Source: Bacillus sp. USDA818B3_A
GTDB taxonomy: Bacteria; Bacillota; Bacilli; Bacillales; Cytobacillaceae
DNA: 45,924 bases
Direction of reading: 5' to 3'
NCBI RefSeq assembly: GCF_009928415.1
Contig: NZ_JAABNN010000027.1
Location: 1-45,924, forward strand
The notes below the pieces were generated by a model that saw nothing but the letters and a program-made list of their open reading frames with translations, had not been told where the DNA came from and searched no databases. Position numbers and translations under genes: made by a program. Shown piece by piece: positions 25,224-33,404 of this stretch; position 1 is the first letter of the stretch; every line of letters begins with the position of its first letter.

Positions 25224-25985
25224 ATGATTGACATACACTGCCATATCTTGCCTGGGATAGATGATGGGGCACAAACATTAGAGGATAGCATAAAAATGGC
25301 CAAGGAAGCTGAAAAAGAAGGAATCCAGACCATTATCGCCACCCCTCATTTAAATAATCATTACGATAATAGAAAACCTTTTATACTCCAAAAGGTAGAA
25401 GAGTTAAACCGTGCTTTAGTTGAGGCAAGAGTTAATATAAACATTCTACCAGGTCAGGAACCGAGAGTTTACGGAGAAATAATTGAAGATTATGAAATAG
25501 GTGAAATCCAGACATTAAATGATAGTCAGTATTTGTTTATTGAATTCCCATCCAACCATGTTCCAAGATATGCGGAGAAACTTTTATATGATTTACAAGT
25601 AAAAGGGTTAATCCCAATTATTGTTCATCCCGAAAGAAATTCAGAACTGATCGAACGGCCTGAATTGCTTTATAGGCTGGTTGAAAAGGGTGCTTTAACC
25701 CAAGTAACAGCATCTAGTCTTTGTGGTTACTTTGGAAAAAAAATAAAGAACTTCTCTATGGAAATCATAGAGGCAAATTTAACTCATTTTATCGCTTCTG
25801 ATGCTCACAATATTAAGAATCGTTCGTTTAAAATGATGGAAGCTTTTGACTTTATTGATGAAATATACGGGACTGATTATGTCTATCTATTCAAGGAAAA
25901 TGCGGAACTGATCTTTGCTGGGGAAAATGTGATAAAGGAAATCCCAACTCAAATAAAAAAGAAGAAGAAGTTTATATTTTTTTAG
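25224..25985 (+). CDS. PHP-type protein-tyrosine phosphatase (CpsB/CapC/YwqE)
   Basis: 253 aa. Metal-ligand motifs of the PHP family: DIHCHILPGIDDG (3-15, HxH), ATPHLNNHY (about 39-47), VHPERN (about 135-140) and SDAHN (about 192-196). It removes phosphate from the kinase Tyr cluster, closing the control cycle for polymer length and export. ATG with GAGGGGG upstream, 56 bp after the kinase gene. The C-terminus ends in a Lys-rich stretch. It is followed by a 315-bp gap holding the EAR-like RNA and a terminator. Confidence 0.93.
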   Translation: MIDIHCHILPGIDDGAQTLEDSIKMAKEAEKEGIQTIIATPHLNNHYDNRKPFILQKVEELNRALVEARVNINILPGQEPRVYGEIIEDYEIGEIQTLNDSQYLFIEFPSNHVPRYAEKLLYDLQVKGLIPIIVHPERNSELIERPELLYRLVEKGALTQVTASSLCGYFGKKIKNFSMEIIEANLTHFIASDAHNIKNRSFKMMEAFDFIDEIYGTDYVYLFKENAELIFAGENVIKEIPTQIKKKKKFIFF

Positions 25986-26012
25986 TGAGTATCAAAAAGT
26001 GTAATTATGATC

Positions 26013-26164
26013 TTAATTAGGCTAAATGCCTAATTCGGCGAGGCCTCCCTGTCCGATATCCATGGGGGCACTCGACCATGCTGTGGGAGAGGAAACATAT
26101 TTCCTTATCCTTAGACGCCGGTCGTCGGGAGCATGGTGTGAGGACGGGTTAGATGCCTGATTAA
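26013..26164 (+). ncRNA. EAR (epsC) processive antitermination RNA candidate
   Basis: A GC-rich, highly structured block of about 150 nt in AT-rich surroundings, without an ORF, between the phosphatase and galU genes of the EPS operon. Helices seen: AATTAGGC (26015-26022) with GCCTAATT (26028-26035); CATGG (26061-26065) with CCATG (26076-26080); AGGAAA (26090-26095) with TTTCCT (26100-26105); GACG (26114-26117) with CGTC (26123-26126). Longer-range options are CCTCCC (26044-26049) with GGGAG(A)GG (26085-26092), and CCTGTCC (26048-26054) with GGACGGG (26142-26148), a pseudoknot-like pairing. A 10-bp closing stem joins 26013-26022 to 26155-26164. The EAR element of Bacillales (Rfam epsC RNA) lies in the same position class, early in EPS operons, and lets RNA polymerase read through later terminators. 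Identification rests on context, size and pseudoknot-like structure, not on an alignment. Confidence 0.75.
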
Positions 26165-26176
26165 AAAATATACATA

Positions 26177-26240
26177 ATAAATATCTAATGAAATGGTAGG
26201 TATGTAAGCACTTGCACTTCCATTAGGTATTTATTTTTTT
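26177..26240 (+). terminator. Intrinsic terminator directly after the EAR-like RNA, before galU copy 2
   Basis: A 14-nt arm (26177-26190) pairs with 26221-26234 with one G-T pair, followed by seven T. The loop is about 30 nt. It would stop the operon before the sugar genes unless bypassed, so it is the first expected target of antitermination. Together with the RNA it fills the 315-bp gap. Confidence 0.8.
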
Positions 26241-26300
26241 GCTCTCACACTTAATAGAGAAGAGAGTTTAGTAGATAAACAAAAAAATGGGGGAATAATT

Positions 26301-27194
26301 TTGAAAAAGGTAAGAAAAGCAATTATCCCTGCTGCTGGGCTAGGGACTAGATTTTTACCAGCAACAAAGGCAATGCCAAAAGAAATGCTTCCAATCGTCG
26401 ACAAGCCAACGATTCAATACATAATTGAAGAAGCGGTGGCATCAGGAATTGAAGACATCATCATTGTTACTGGTAAAGGAAAGCGTGCCATCGAAGATCA
26501 CTTTGATATGGCAATGGAGCTCGAAGAAAACCTGAAAGAAAAGGGCAAACTTGATCTATTAGAAAAGGTTCAATTTGCCACTAATCTAGCAGATATCCAT
26601 TACATCCGCCAAAAGGAGCCAAAAGGACTGGGACATGCCGTTTGGTGTGCAAGGAACTTTATTGGAAATGAGCCATTTGCGGTTCTTTTAGGGGATGATA
26701 TTGTTCAAGGCGAAACTCCTTGCTTGCGTCAGTTAATTAATGAATACGAAGAAACCTTCTCATCTGTAATTGGAGTTCAAACGGTTCCTGATCAAGACAC
26801 TCACCGTTATGGTATCATTGATCCTTCATCACAGAACGGTAGATTGTATCAAGTTAATAACTTTGTTGAAAAACCAAAACCTGGTACAGCGCCATCTAAT
26901 CTAGCGATTATGGGAAGATATGTATTAACTCCGGAAATTTTTATGTTCCTTGAAGAGCAAGAAAAAGGTGCTGGGGGAGAAATACAGTTAACAGATGCGA
27001 TTCAAAAATTAAATCAAATTCAAAGAGTATTTGCTTATGATTTTGAAGGGAAACGGTACGATGTTGGTGAGAAATTTGGTTTTGTCAAAACAACTGTAGA
27101 ATTTGCTTTGCAGCATGAAGACCTCCATGATGACATGATCGATTACTTGAAAAACCTCGTTTCTACTTTAGATAAAGAAAAAGTAATTTTATAG
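26301..27194 (+). CDS. galU: UTP-glucose-1-phosphate uridylyltransferase, copy 2
   Basis: 297 aa, TTG start with a G-rich site (GGGGGAA). It makes UDP-glucose, the likely substrate of the initiating transferase that follows and of UDP-glucose dehydrogenase. Signatures are as for copy 1: AAGLGTRFLPATKAMPKEML, VDKPTIQYIIEEA, LGDDIV, NFVEKPKPGTAPSN and KRYDVGEKFGFVKT. It lies 22 bp before the initiating transferase. It differs from copy 1 mainly in the middle helical region and the C-terminus, and the two lie in opposite orientation about 9 kb apart. Confidence 0.93.
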   Translation: MKKVRKAIIPAAGLGTRFLPATKAMPKEMLPIVDKPTIQYIIEEAVASGIEDIIIVTGKGKRAIEDHFDMAMELEENLKEKGKLDLLEKVQFATNLADIHYIRQKEPKGLGHAVWCARNFIGNEPFAVLLGDDIVQGETPCLRQLINEYEETFSSVIGVQTVPDQDTHRYGIIDPSSQNGRLYQVNNFVEKPKPGTAPSNLAIMGRYVLTPEIFMFLEEQEKGAGGEIQLTDAIQKLNQIQRVFAYDFEGKRYDVGEKFGFVKTTVEFALQHEDLHDDMIDYLKNLVSTLDKEKVIL

Positions 27195-27216
27195 ATAGAG
27201 AAGGAAGGGGTCCAGG

Positions 27217-27894
27217 TTGCCTGATTTTGCAAATCAAGATGTTGTGTATTTAGAGAAACAAAATGGCAAGTTTCCGGTGAATAATCGAAAATTCTACTCT
27301 CTTGTTAAGAGATTGATTGATATCATAGGTGCATCATGTGGAATTATATTTTTGAGTCTTCTATTTATAGTTATCGCTCTGTTAATCAAGATTGAAGACC
27401 CCAAAGGAAGAGTATTTTTCTCGCAAAAACGTGTTGGTTTGAATGGGAAAGAATTTAAAATGTATAAATTCCGTTCGATGGTCTCTAATGCGGAGGAAAA
27501 ATTACAAGAGCTGTTAAAGTATAACGAAGTATCTGGCGCCATGTTCAAAATGAAAGAAGACCCTCGTATTACCAAGGTGGGAAAGTTCATTAGAAAAACA
27601 AGTATCGATGAACTTCCGCAGCTATTCAATGTGCTTAAAGGAGAAATGAGTTTGGTAGGACCTCGTCCTCCTCTTCCAAGGGAAGTAGCCATATACTCCA
27701 ATCATGATAAACAGAGGTTAATGGTTACCCCTGGCTGTACAGGACTTTGGCAAGTAAGTGGAAGGAATAGTTTAGGGTTTGAGGAAATGGTTGAACTAGA
27801 TATTCAATATATTCGTGAGCGTTCCATATTTTTTGATATCAAAATTATTTTCAAAACGGTCTTAGTATTATTTGGTTCAAAAGATGCATTTTAA
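27217..27894 (+). CDS. Undecaprenyl-phosphate sugar phosphotransferase (initiating PGT, EpsL/WcaJ type)
   Basis: 225 aa, TTG start with GGAAGGGG upstream. It transfers a sugar-1-phosphate, probably from a UDP-sugar, to undecaprenyl phosphate and so starts the EPS repeat unit at the membrane. Features: one N-terminal hydrophobic segment (about 36-57), VFFSQKRVGLNGKEF, MYKFRSM, KEDPRITKVGKFIRKTSIDE (the conserved Asp-Glu catalytic region), PQLFNVLKGEMSLVGPRP and CTGLWQVSGRN. It is the short monotopic form without the extra N-terminal membrane domain of WcaJ. The first sugar (Glc, Gal or another) cannot be predicted from the motifs. Confidence 0.92.
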   Translation: MPDFANQDVVYLEKQNGKFPVNNRKFYSLVKRLIDIIGASCGIIFLSLLFIVIALLIKIEDPKGRVFFSQKRVGLNGKEFKMYKFRSMVSNAEEKLQELLKYNEVSGAMFKMKEDPRITKVGKFIRKTSIDELPQLFNVLKGEMSLVGPRPPLPREVAIYSNHDKQRLMVTPGCTGLWQVSGRNSLGFEEMVELDIQYIRERSIFFDIKIIFKTVLVLFGSKDAF

Positions 27895-27911
27895 GAAAGA
27901 GGTACAAAAAT

Positions 27912-28856
27912 ATGATGAATATAAACTCTAAAATATATGTAGCTGGCCATCGCGGTCTTGTCGGGTCAGCGATTGTTAGAAAACTAGCAGAAAAAGGATA
28001 TACAAATTTAGTGTATCGTACTAGTAAAGAATTAGACCTTAGAGACAAAGGTTCAGTAGATAAATTCTTTGCTGAAGAAACACCTGAATTTGTTTTTCTT
28101 GCAGCTGCAAAGGTTGGTGGGATTGTGGCAAATAATGAGTATCCAGCTGACTTTATCCGGGACAATCTTTTAATTCAGACGAATATCATAGATGCATCAT
28201 ATCGAAATAATGTTAAAAAGCTTTTATTCCTAGGTAGTACATGTATCTATCCTAAAATGGCGTCACAGCCGTTAAAAGAAGAGTATCTATTAACTGGCGA
28301 GCTTGAGCCAACAAACGATGCATATGCCATTGCGAAAATTGCTGGTATCAAAATGTGTCAATCATATAATCGCCAATATGGTACAGAATATTTTTCAGTT
28401 ATGCCAACCAATCTATATGGTGAAAATGATAACTTTGATCTTCATACATCTCATGTGTTACCAGCTTTAATCAGAAAGTTCCATGAAGCAAAGGAAAGTC
28501 ATGCACCGTTTGTAGAGGTATGGGGAACAGGTACACCAAAACGTGAGTTCCTATATTCAGATGATCTTGCCGATGCATGTGTCTATCTAATTAATAATTA
28601 TTCTGGTAATGAAATCGTGAATATCGGAGTTGGCGAAGACCTTCCGATTAAAGAATTAGCAGAAAAAATCAAGGATGTTGTAGGGTTTAAGGGTGATATT
28701 CAGTTTGATACAACAAAACCTGATGGCACGCCAAGAAAATTAGTAGATGTAACGAAATTAAATTCATTGGGCTGGAAAGCAACTACTTCATTAGAAGATG
28801 GATTAAAGAAAGCTTATCAATGGTTTTTAGATAATCAATTAACAAAAGTAAACTAA
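27912..28856 (+). CDS. fcl: GDP-L-fucose synthase
   Basis: 314 aa, extended SDR family. It converts GDP-4-keto-6-deoxymannose to GDP-L-fucose by epimerisation and NADPH reduction. It has the Rossmann motif AGHRGLVGSAIV, the catalytic Ser in LGSTCIYPKMA, the YAIAKIAG Tyr-Lys pair and PTNLYGENDNFD, all as in E. coli WcaG/Fcl. Two adjacent ATG codons (27912 and 27915); either could be used. It lies between the initiating transferase and gmd with short gaps. Together with Gmd and ManC it completes the route from Man-1-P to GDP-fucose. Confidence 0.94.
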   Translation: MMNINSKIYVAGHRGLVGSAIVRKLAEKGYTNLVYRTSKELDLRDKGSVDKFFAEETPEFVFLAAAKVGGIVANNEYPADFIRDNLLIQTNIIDASYRNNVKKLLFLGSTCIYPKMASQPLKEEYLLTGELEPTNDAYAIAKIAGIKMCQSYNRQYGTEYFSVMPTNLYGENDNFDLHTSHVLPALIRKFHEAKESHAPFVEVWGTGTPKREFLYSDDLADACVYLINNYSGNEIVNIGVGEDLPIKELAEKIKDVVGFKGDIQFDTTKPDGTPRKLVDVTKLNSLGWKATTSLEDGLKKAYQWFLDNQLTKVN

Positions 28857-28874
28857 CATAATTCGGAGGACAAA

Positions 28875-29954
28875 ATGAAAAGGGCATTAATTACGGGCGT
28901 AACAGGACAAGACGGATCATACTTAGCGGAATTTTTATTAGAAAAAGGCTACGAGGTGCACGGAGTCATCCGCCGAAGCTCTTCTTATAACCAAGAACGT
29001 TTAGAAGACCTTCTTAGTGAAGAAGAGGCAGATGCATTATTAAATAATAGCAACTTCCATCTTCATTATGGAGATGTTACTGATGCATTAAACATTACTC
29101 GTATCATCGGTGATATTCAACCAGATGAAATCTACAATCTAGCAGCTCAATCCCATGTTCGTGTTTCATTTGATATGCCTGGTTACACATTAGATGTAGA
29201 TGCTAAAGGTACATTAAATATATTAGAAGCAGTTAGAATTTTAGGGTTAACAGATAAAACTCGTGTATACCAAGCTTCAACATCTGAATTATTTGGAAAA
29301 GTTCAAGAAGTTCCTCAAAAGGAAACAACACCATTTTACCCACGATCTCCATATGGTGTGGCGAAAATTTACGGATTCTGGATTACTAAAAACTATCGTG
29401 AATCTTATAACATGTTCGCGGTAAATGGAATCTTATTTAACCATGAATCAGAACGTCGTGGTGAAACATTTGTTACTCGTAAAATAACACTTGCAGCTGC
29501 ACGTATTGCTCAAGGGAAACAAAAAAAATTATCACTTGGTAACTTAGAATCTTTACGAGATTGGGGTTATGCAAAGGATTATGTTGAATGTATGTGGTTA
29601 ATCCTGCAACACAATAATCCAGAAGACTTCGTTATTGCAACTGGCGAAATGCACTCTGTACGTGAATTTGTTGAGTTATCATTCAAACATGTTGGTATTG
29701 AAATTGAATGGACTGGTGAAGGTATCGAAGAGAAGGGGGTTAACAAAGCAACTGGAGAAGTAATGGTTGAAGTTGATCCTAAATTCTTTCGTCCGGCAGA
29801 AGTAGAACAATTATTAGGTGATCCAACAAAGTCAAAAACATTATTAGGGTGGAATCCTACTAAAACTTCATTTGAGGAACTAGTGAAGATAATGGTAACT
29901 AGTGATTTGAAAAAGATTTTAAAAGAAGATCGAATCAAGAAAATGTTTGATTAG
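28875..29954 (+). CDS. gmd: GDP-mannose 4,6-dehydratase
   Basis: 359 aa, extended SDR family. It makes GDP-4-keto-6-deoxy-D-mannose, the substrate of Fcl. GVTGQDGSYLAEFLL (Rossmann), AAQSHVRVSFD, STSELFGKVQE (catalytic Thr/Ser and Glu), YGVAKIYGFW (Tyr-Lys), NHESERRGETFVTRKIT and LGNLESLRDWGYAKDYVE are all typical. ATG with CGGAGGA upstream. It is followed by a strong terminator, so it ends the first segment of sugar genes. It is nearly always paired with fcl, as here. Confidence 0.95.
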   Translation: MKRALITGVTGQDGSYLAEFLLEKGYEVHGVIRRSSSYNQERLEDLLSEEEADALLNNSNFHLHYGDVTDALNITRIIGDIQPDEIYNLAAQSHVRVSFDMPGYTLDVDAKGTLNILEAVRILGLTDKTRVYQASTSELFGKVQEVPQKETTPFYPRSPYGVAKIYGFWITKNYRESYNMFAVNGILFNHESERRGETFVTRKITLAAARIAQGKQKKLSLGNLESLRDWGYAKDYVECMWLILQHNNPEDFVIATGEMHSVREFVELSFKHVGIEIEWTGEGIEEKGVNKATGEVMVEVDPKFFRPAEVEQLLGDPTKSKTLLGWNPTKTSFEELVKIMVTSDLKKILKEDRIKKMFD

Positions 29955-29956
29955 AA

Positions 29957-30004
29957 AAATGAAAGAAAGGAAATAGAGCTTTTATTTCTTTTCTTTCATT
30001 TTTT
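29957..30004 (+). terminator. Strong intrinsic terminator inside the EPS operon, after gmd
   Basis: A 19-bp stem (29957-29975 with 29983-30001, one G-T pair), loop of 7 nt, then T residues. Genes downstream are on the same strand. Either a new promoter serves them in the 140-bp gap (AT-rich, TATATTAT near 30093-30100, no good -35) or this site is read through. Confidence 0.85.
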
Positions 30005-30147
30005 ATATAGATGTTTATCTAGTTTTGGGGTTCGATTTAATTTTAGTAGTATTGATTACCTACCGTATATAGTTAAAAGAAATTTGATTAATTATATTAT
30101 AGGATATGTTGGGGAGTACAAAGAACAGAACTACGGAGGAAAGATAA

Positions 30148-31269
30148 ATGGAAAACAAGCCAATTAGGGTGCTCCGGATTATGGGACCAGTAATTTCTGG
30201 TGGTGTAGATATAATCACAATGAATTATTACCGAGCTTTAGATAAAGAGAAAGTCCAATTGGATTTTATTTTTGATGGATACCACGAAACACCTATTGAT
30301 AATGAAATTGAGGAAATGGGTGGAAAAGTCTTTAAAGTAGAACCTTATACATCGAGTATGTGGAAAAGTATGAAGCAAGTATACCGAATAATTAAAGAAA
30401 ATAATTATCAGATAGTTCATTCACATATGAATGCTTTGAGTGTTTTCCCTTTGTTTGCCGCAAAACTTGCTGGTGCGAAAATAAGAATTGCAAGTAATCA
30501 TAGTACTGCTACGAAGGGTGAGGTCAAGAAAACAATTATGAAGTATGTTCTACGTCCTTTTGCAAAGGTATTTCCTACACATTATGCAGCATGTTCAAAA
30601 CATGCAGGTTATTGGTTATTTGGAAAAAAATCCTGCGAGTCAGGCAAAGTTACTTTTATTAAAAATGCTATTGATTTAAATAAATATAATTTTTCTGAAG
30701 ATGTACGTAATGCTGTAAGAGCTGAATTGGGGATTAAAAATGAATTTGTTATTGGACACGCAGGAAGATTTGCTTATCAAAAAAATCATAGATTTCTTGT
30801 GGAGATTTTTGAAGAGGTAGTTAAGGTTTATCCAAACTCAGTTTTACTACTTGCTGGTGAAGGGCCATTAAGGTCAGAGATTGAAAGTTTGGTGAAAGAA
30901 AAAGGTCTGAATGATAATGTAAAGTTTTTAGGTGTAAGACGGGACATGAATAAAATAATGCAAGCATTAGATGTGTTTATGTTCCCATCATTCTATGAGG
31001 GATTAGGAAACGTAATAACAGAAACACAAGCTGTATCGACCATGTCTATTGTATCAGAAGGAATACCGGATGAAGTTCGATTTACAGAATATGTAGTTGG
31101 TATGAATTTATCACAGACAGCAAAAGAGTGGGCTGAGGAAACACTTAAATATAAAGATGGTTATGTAAGAAGAAATACTAAACAGGATATGCAAAAAAAT
31201 GGTTATGATATTGAGCTGGCTGCAGCAAGGTTAAAAGATTATTATATTGATCTTAATAAATATAAGTAA
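30148..31269 (+). CDS. Glycosyltransferase family 4 (GT-B)
   Basis: 373 aa. N-terminal half: PVISGGVDIITMNYYRAL, the usual acceptor-domain Gly-rich loop. C-terminal donor domain: GHAGRFAYQKNHRFLVEIFE, LLAGEGPLRSEIE, VKFLGVRRDMNKIMQALDVF and the EX7E motif EGLGNVITE. No membrane span; acts at the cytoplasmic side on the lipid-linked repeat. It resembles capsule GT4 enzymes of the EpsF type. First gene after the internal terminator, with GGAGGAAAG as ribosome site. Donor sugar and linkage unknown. Confidence 0.88.
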   Translation: MENKPIRVLRIMGPVISGGVDIITMNYYRALDKEKVQLDFIFDGYHETPIDNEIEEMGGKVFKVEPYTSSMWKSMKQVYRIIKENNYQIVHSHMNALSVFPLFAAKLAGAKIRIASNHSTATKGEVKKTIMKYVLRPFAKVFPTHYAACSKHAGYWLFGKKSCESGKVTFIKNAIDLNKYNFSEDVRNAVRAELGIKNEFVIGHAGRFAYQKNHRFLVEIFEEVVKVYPNSVLLLAGEGPLRSEIESLVKEKGLNDNVKFLGVRRDMNKIMQALDVFMFPSFYEGLGNVITETQAVSTMSIVSEGIPDEVRFTEYVVGMNLSQTAKEWAEETLKYKDGYVRRNTKQDMQKNGYDIELAAARLKDYYIDLNKYK

Positions 31270-31301
31270 AAATAGTATTTAGACTAAGGGTGAAGAGTGA
31301 A

Positions 31302-32465
31302 ATGAAGATATTAGTGGTCACACATGATTCAAATTTTTCAGGCGGAGCAAATCGATCATTATATACTGTATTAACTAAGCTAAAGGATGATTATGATGTA
31401 GATATCGAAGTGCTTTTGCCAAAAAAGAATGGCGAACTCAACAAAAAGTTAGATGAAGCTCAAATCCCTTGGTTTAATTATAGATATTTTGGAGTTATTT
31501 CTGGAATAAGAAATGACGGAAAAGATATTTTGCGATTAGGAAAAGTATATGTGGGATTTATTATTGAGTATTGTTTGTCTGTAATGTTAAAGAGTAAACT
31601 GCGAAATAAAAATTATGATTTAATTTATACGAATACCAGACTGCCCATAGTGGGGGCCTTGATTGCAAAAAGGTTAAAAATTCCTCATGTATGTCATGTA
31701 AGGGAATTTGGTACAGTAAAACCTTTATGGGGATTTTGGGGATATCAGAGAATATATGATTTATCTAGTAAAATCATATTAATTTCACATGCGCTTCAGA
31801 AGAAATTTGAGGAATATGTTATCTCAGATAAACTAGTAACTATTCATAATGGAATTGATAGCCCTTTAGATTTGCCTAAAGTGAAGAAAGATGCTACTAC
31901 ATTTGATTTGCTATTAACAGGAAGATTAGTACCAGATAAGGGGCATAAGGATGCAATAGAGGCAATTAACATATTGAAAAAGAGAGGATATACAAATATT
32001 AGGTTGCATATTGCAGGAAGTTCACCGACTCGTACACATATTTCTTGGTACGCAGACCAGATGAGAAAATTGGTTAAAGACTTAAGTTTGGATAAAGAAA
32101 TTGTATTCCTTGGCGAAGTAAAGGATATGACTTTTATACGTTCACAGATGGATATTGAATTAATGTGCGCAATATGTGAGACATTTGGACGTGTGACAGT
32201 AGAAGGTATGAGAAGTCATTTATTAGTTATAGGTTCAAACACAGGCGGTACACCAGAAATTATCGAAGATGGAAAGACTGGTTTATTATATGAACAAGGA
32301 AATCCTCAAGACCTAGCAGACAATATTGAAAAGGTTTATAAAGACAGAAACTTTATGAAAAGAATTGAAGAAGCAGGATATATTCACTCTCAAATTAATT
32401 TTACCGCTGATAAAAATGTTAAAGAAATATATCAAGAACTTGAGAGTGTCCTCAACCACAATTAA
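31302..32465 (+). CDS. Glycosyltransferase family 4 (GT-B)
   Basis: 387 aa from the ATG at 31302, chosen because AAGGGTG lies about 9 nt upstream; a GTG at 31290 overlaps that site. Features: VVTHDSNFSGGANRSLYTVL (acceptor loop), VCHVREFG, LIGSN-type C-terminal segments, LLTGRLVPDKGHKDAIEAI, IVFLGEVKDM and the EX7E motif ETFGRVTVE. Donor and acceptor unknown. It is 32 bp after the preceding transferase; a 325-bp non-coding gap follows. Confidence 0.88.
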   Translation: MKILVVTHDSNFSGGANRSLYTVLTKLKDDYDVDIEVLLPKKNGELNKKLDEAQIPWFNYRYFGVISGIRNDGKDILRLGKVYVGFIIEYCLSVMLKSKLRNKNYDLIYTNTRLPIVGALIAKRLKIPHVCHVREFGTVKPLWGFWGYQRIYDLSSKIILISHALQKKFEEYVISDKLVTIHNGIDSPLDLPKVKKDATTFDLLLTGRLVPDKGHKDAIEAINILKKRGYTNIRLHIAGSSPTRTHISWYADQMRKLVKDLSLDKEIVFLGEVKDMTFIRSQMDIELMCAICETFGRVTVEGMRSHLLVIGSNTGGTPEIIEDGKTGLLYEQGNPQDLADNIEKVYKDRNFMKRIEEAGYIHSQINFTADKNVKEIYQELESVLNHN

Positions 32466-32790
32466 TGGGGGTTAAAATGCATAATGAAGGTATGTTTTTA
32501 AGATTTATTCGATGCATTTCATTTATTTAGCAGAGCAGAAATTTTACACATAGGGCATGTGTAGAATAATTCATTTAAGAAAAGTCGATTTTATAAATTG
32601 GAAATTAATAGAGAGAAACAAGTCCAGTTGTTTAAGCTGATATCTAAGGTGAAACATTTCTAGATATACTAGGTGAAATTGTGAATAGAAACTAGAGTAT
32701 AAAATAAATTTTTTTATTTTAAGTATTAAATCGTAATACATTTTGACGAGAACGTAACAAATAATTATTTGCAATTGAGGAGCTTCAATT
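32466..32790 (+). other. Non-coding gap between a GT4 gene and an acetyltransferase gene
   Basis: 325 bp with no credible gene. It contains a GGGGG ribosome-like site followed by an ATG reading only 17 codons (32477-32530), and a perfect 7-bp hairpin TACACAT-AGGGC-ATGTGTA (32545-32563) without a T tract. The composition is like the flanking AT-rich genes. It may be the remains of a deleted gene, but no recognisable protein fragment was seen. Confidence 0.5.
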
Positions 32791-33360
32791 ATGAATATTG
32801 TTTCATCATTGATTAATAATGTTGTTAATAAATATAAATTTAGGAAGAATGGATTAGAGATAAGACCAGATCTAAAAATCTATGGACAAATTAACATTCG
32901 CGGTAAAAATATTAAGTTTGGGAAAGGGATTCGGATTCATTCTTCAAAAAAATCTAATGTAATTGGCGGGGATACCCAAACAGTTTTTAAAACTATTTCA
33001 AAGGGACAAATTCTAATTGGAGATAATTGTGGTATTTCAAATTCAACGTTTATTTCACAAAGTATGATAAAAATCGATAATAATGTAATGATAGGTGGAT
33101 CATGTAAATTTTATGATACAGATTTTCATTCTATTGATTATCAGTCTAGGATGGCCGTTCCCGATGTCACAGTTGTTTCAAAACCAATTCATATTGAGGA
33201 AGGTGTATTTATTGGTGCACATTCTATTATTTTAAAGGGTGTAACAATTGGCAAATATAGTGTAATTGGTGCAGGTTCTGTAGTTGCATCAAATATTCCA
33301 GAAGGTGAAATTTGGGCTGGGAATCCTGCAAAATTTATTAAAAGGGTGCCTAAAATATAA
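32791..33360 (+). CDS. Hexapeptide-repeat acetyltransferase (WbbJ-like)
   Basis: 189 aa with left-handed beta-helix hexapeptide repeats ([LIV]-G-x4): ILIGDNCGISNSTFIS, IDNNVMIGGSCKFYDTDFHS, IEEGVFIGAHSIILKG, VTIGKYSVIGAGSVV, ending in WAGNPAKFIK, the conserved close of this family. The catalytic His is in the DTDFHSID segment. It should O-acetylate a sugar of the EPS repeat with acetyl-CoA in the cytoplasm. ATG with GAGGAG upstream. Sugar and position unknown. Confidence 0.87.
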   Translation: MNIVSSLINNVVNKYKFRKNGLEIRPDLKIYGQINIRGKNIKFGKGIRIHSSKKSNVIGGDTQTVFKTISKGQILIGDNCGISNSTFISQSMIKIDNNVMIGGSCKFYDTDFHSIDYQSRMAVPDVTVVSKPIHIEEGVFIGAHSIILKGVTIGKYSVIGAGSVVASNIPEGEIWAGNPAKFIKRVPKI

Positions 33361-33404
33361 GATGGTTATATTTGTTTTTCAACACCTAACTATGGGGAGT
33401 AAGT

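Noticed and set aside
27294..27701. 135-codon minus-strand frame opposite the initiating sugar transferase
   Set aside because: Opposite a clearly conserved gene, with no independent evidence of coding.
32477..32530. 17-codon ORF behind a GGGGG ribosome-like site
   Set aside because: Too short and without any recognisable feature; kept only as part of the gap description.
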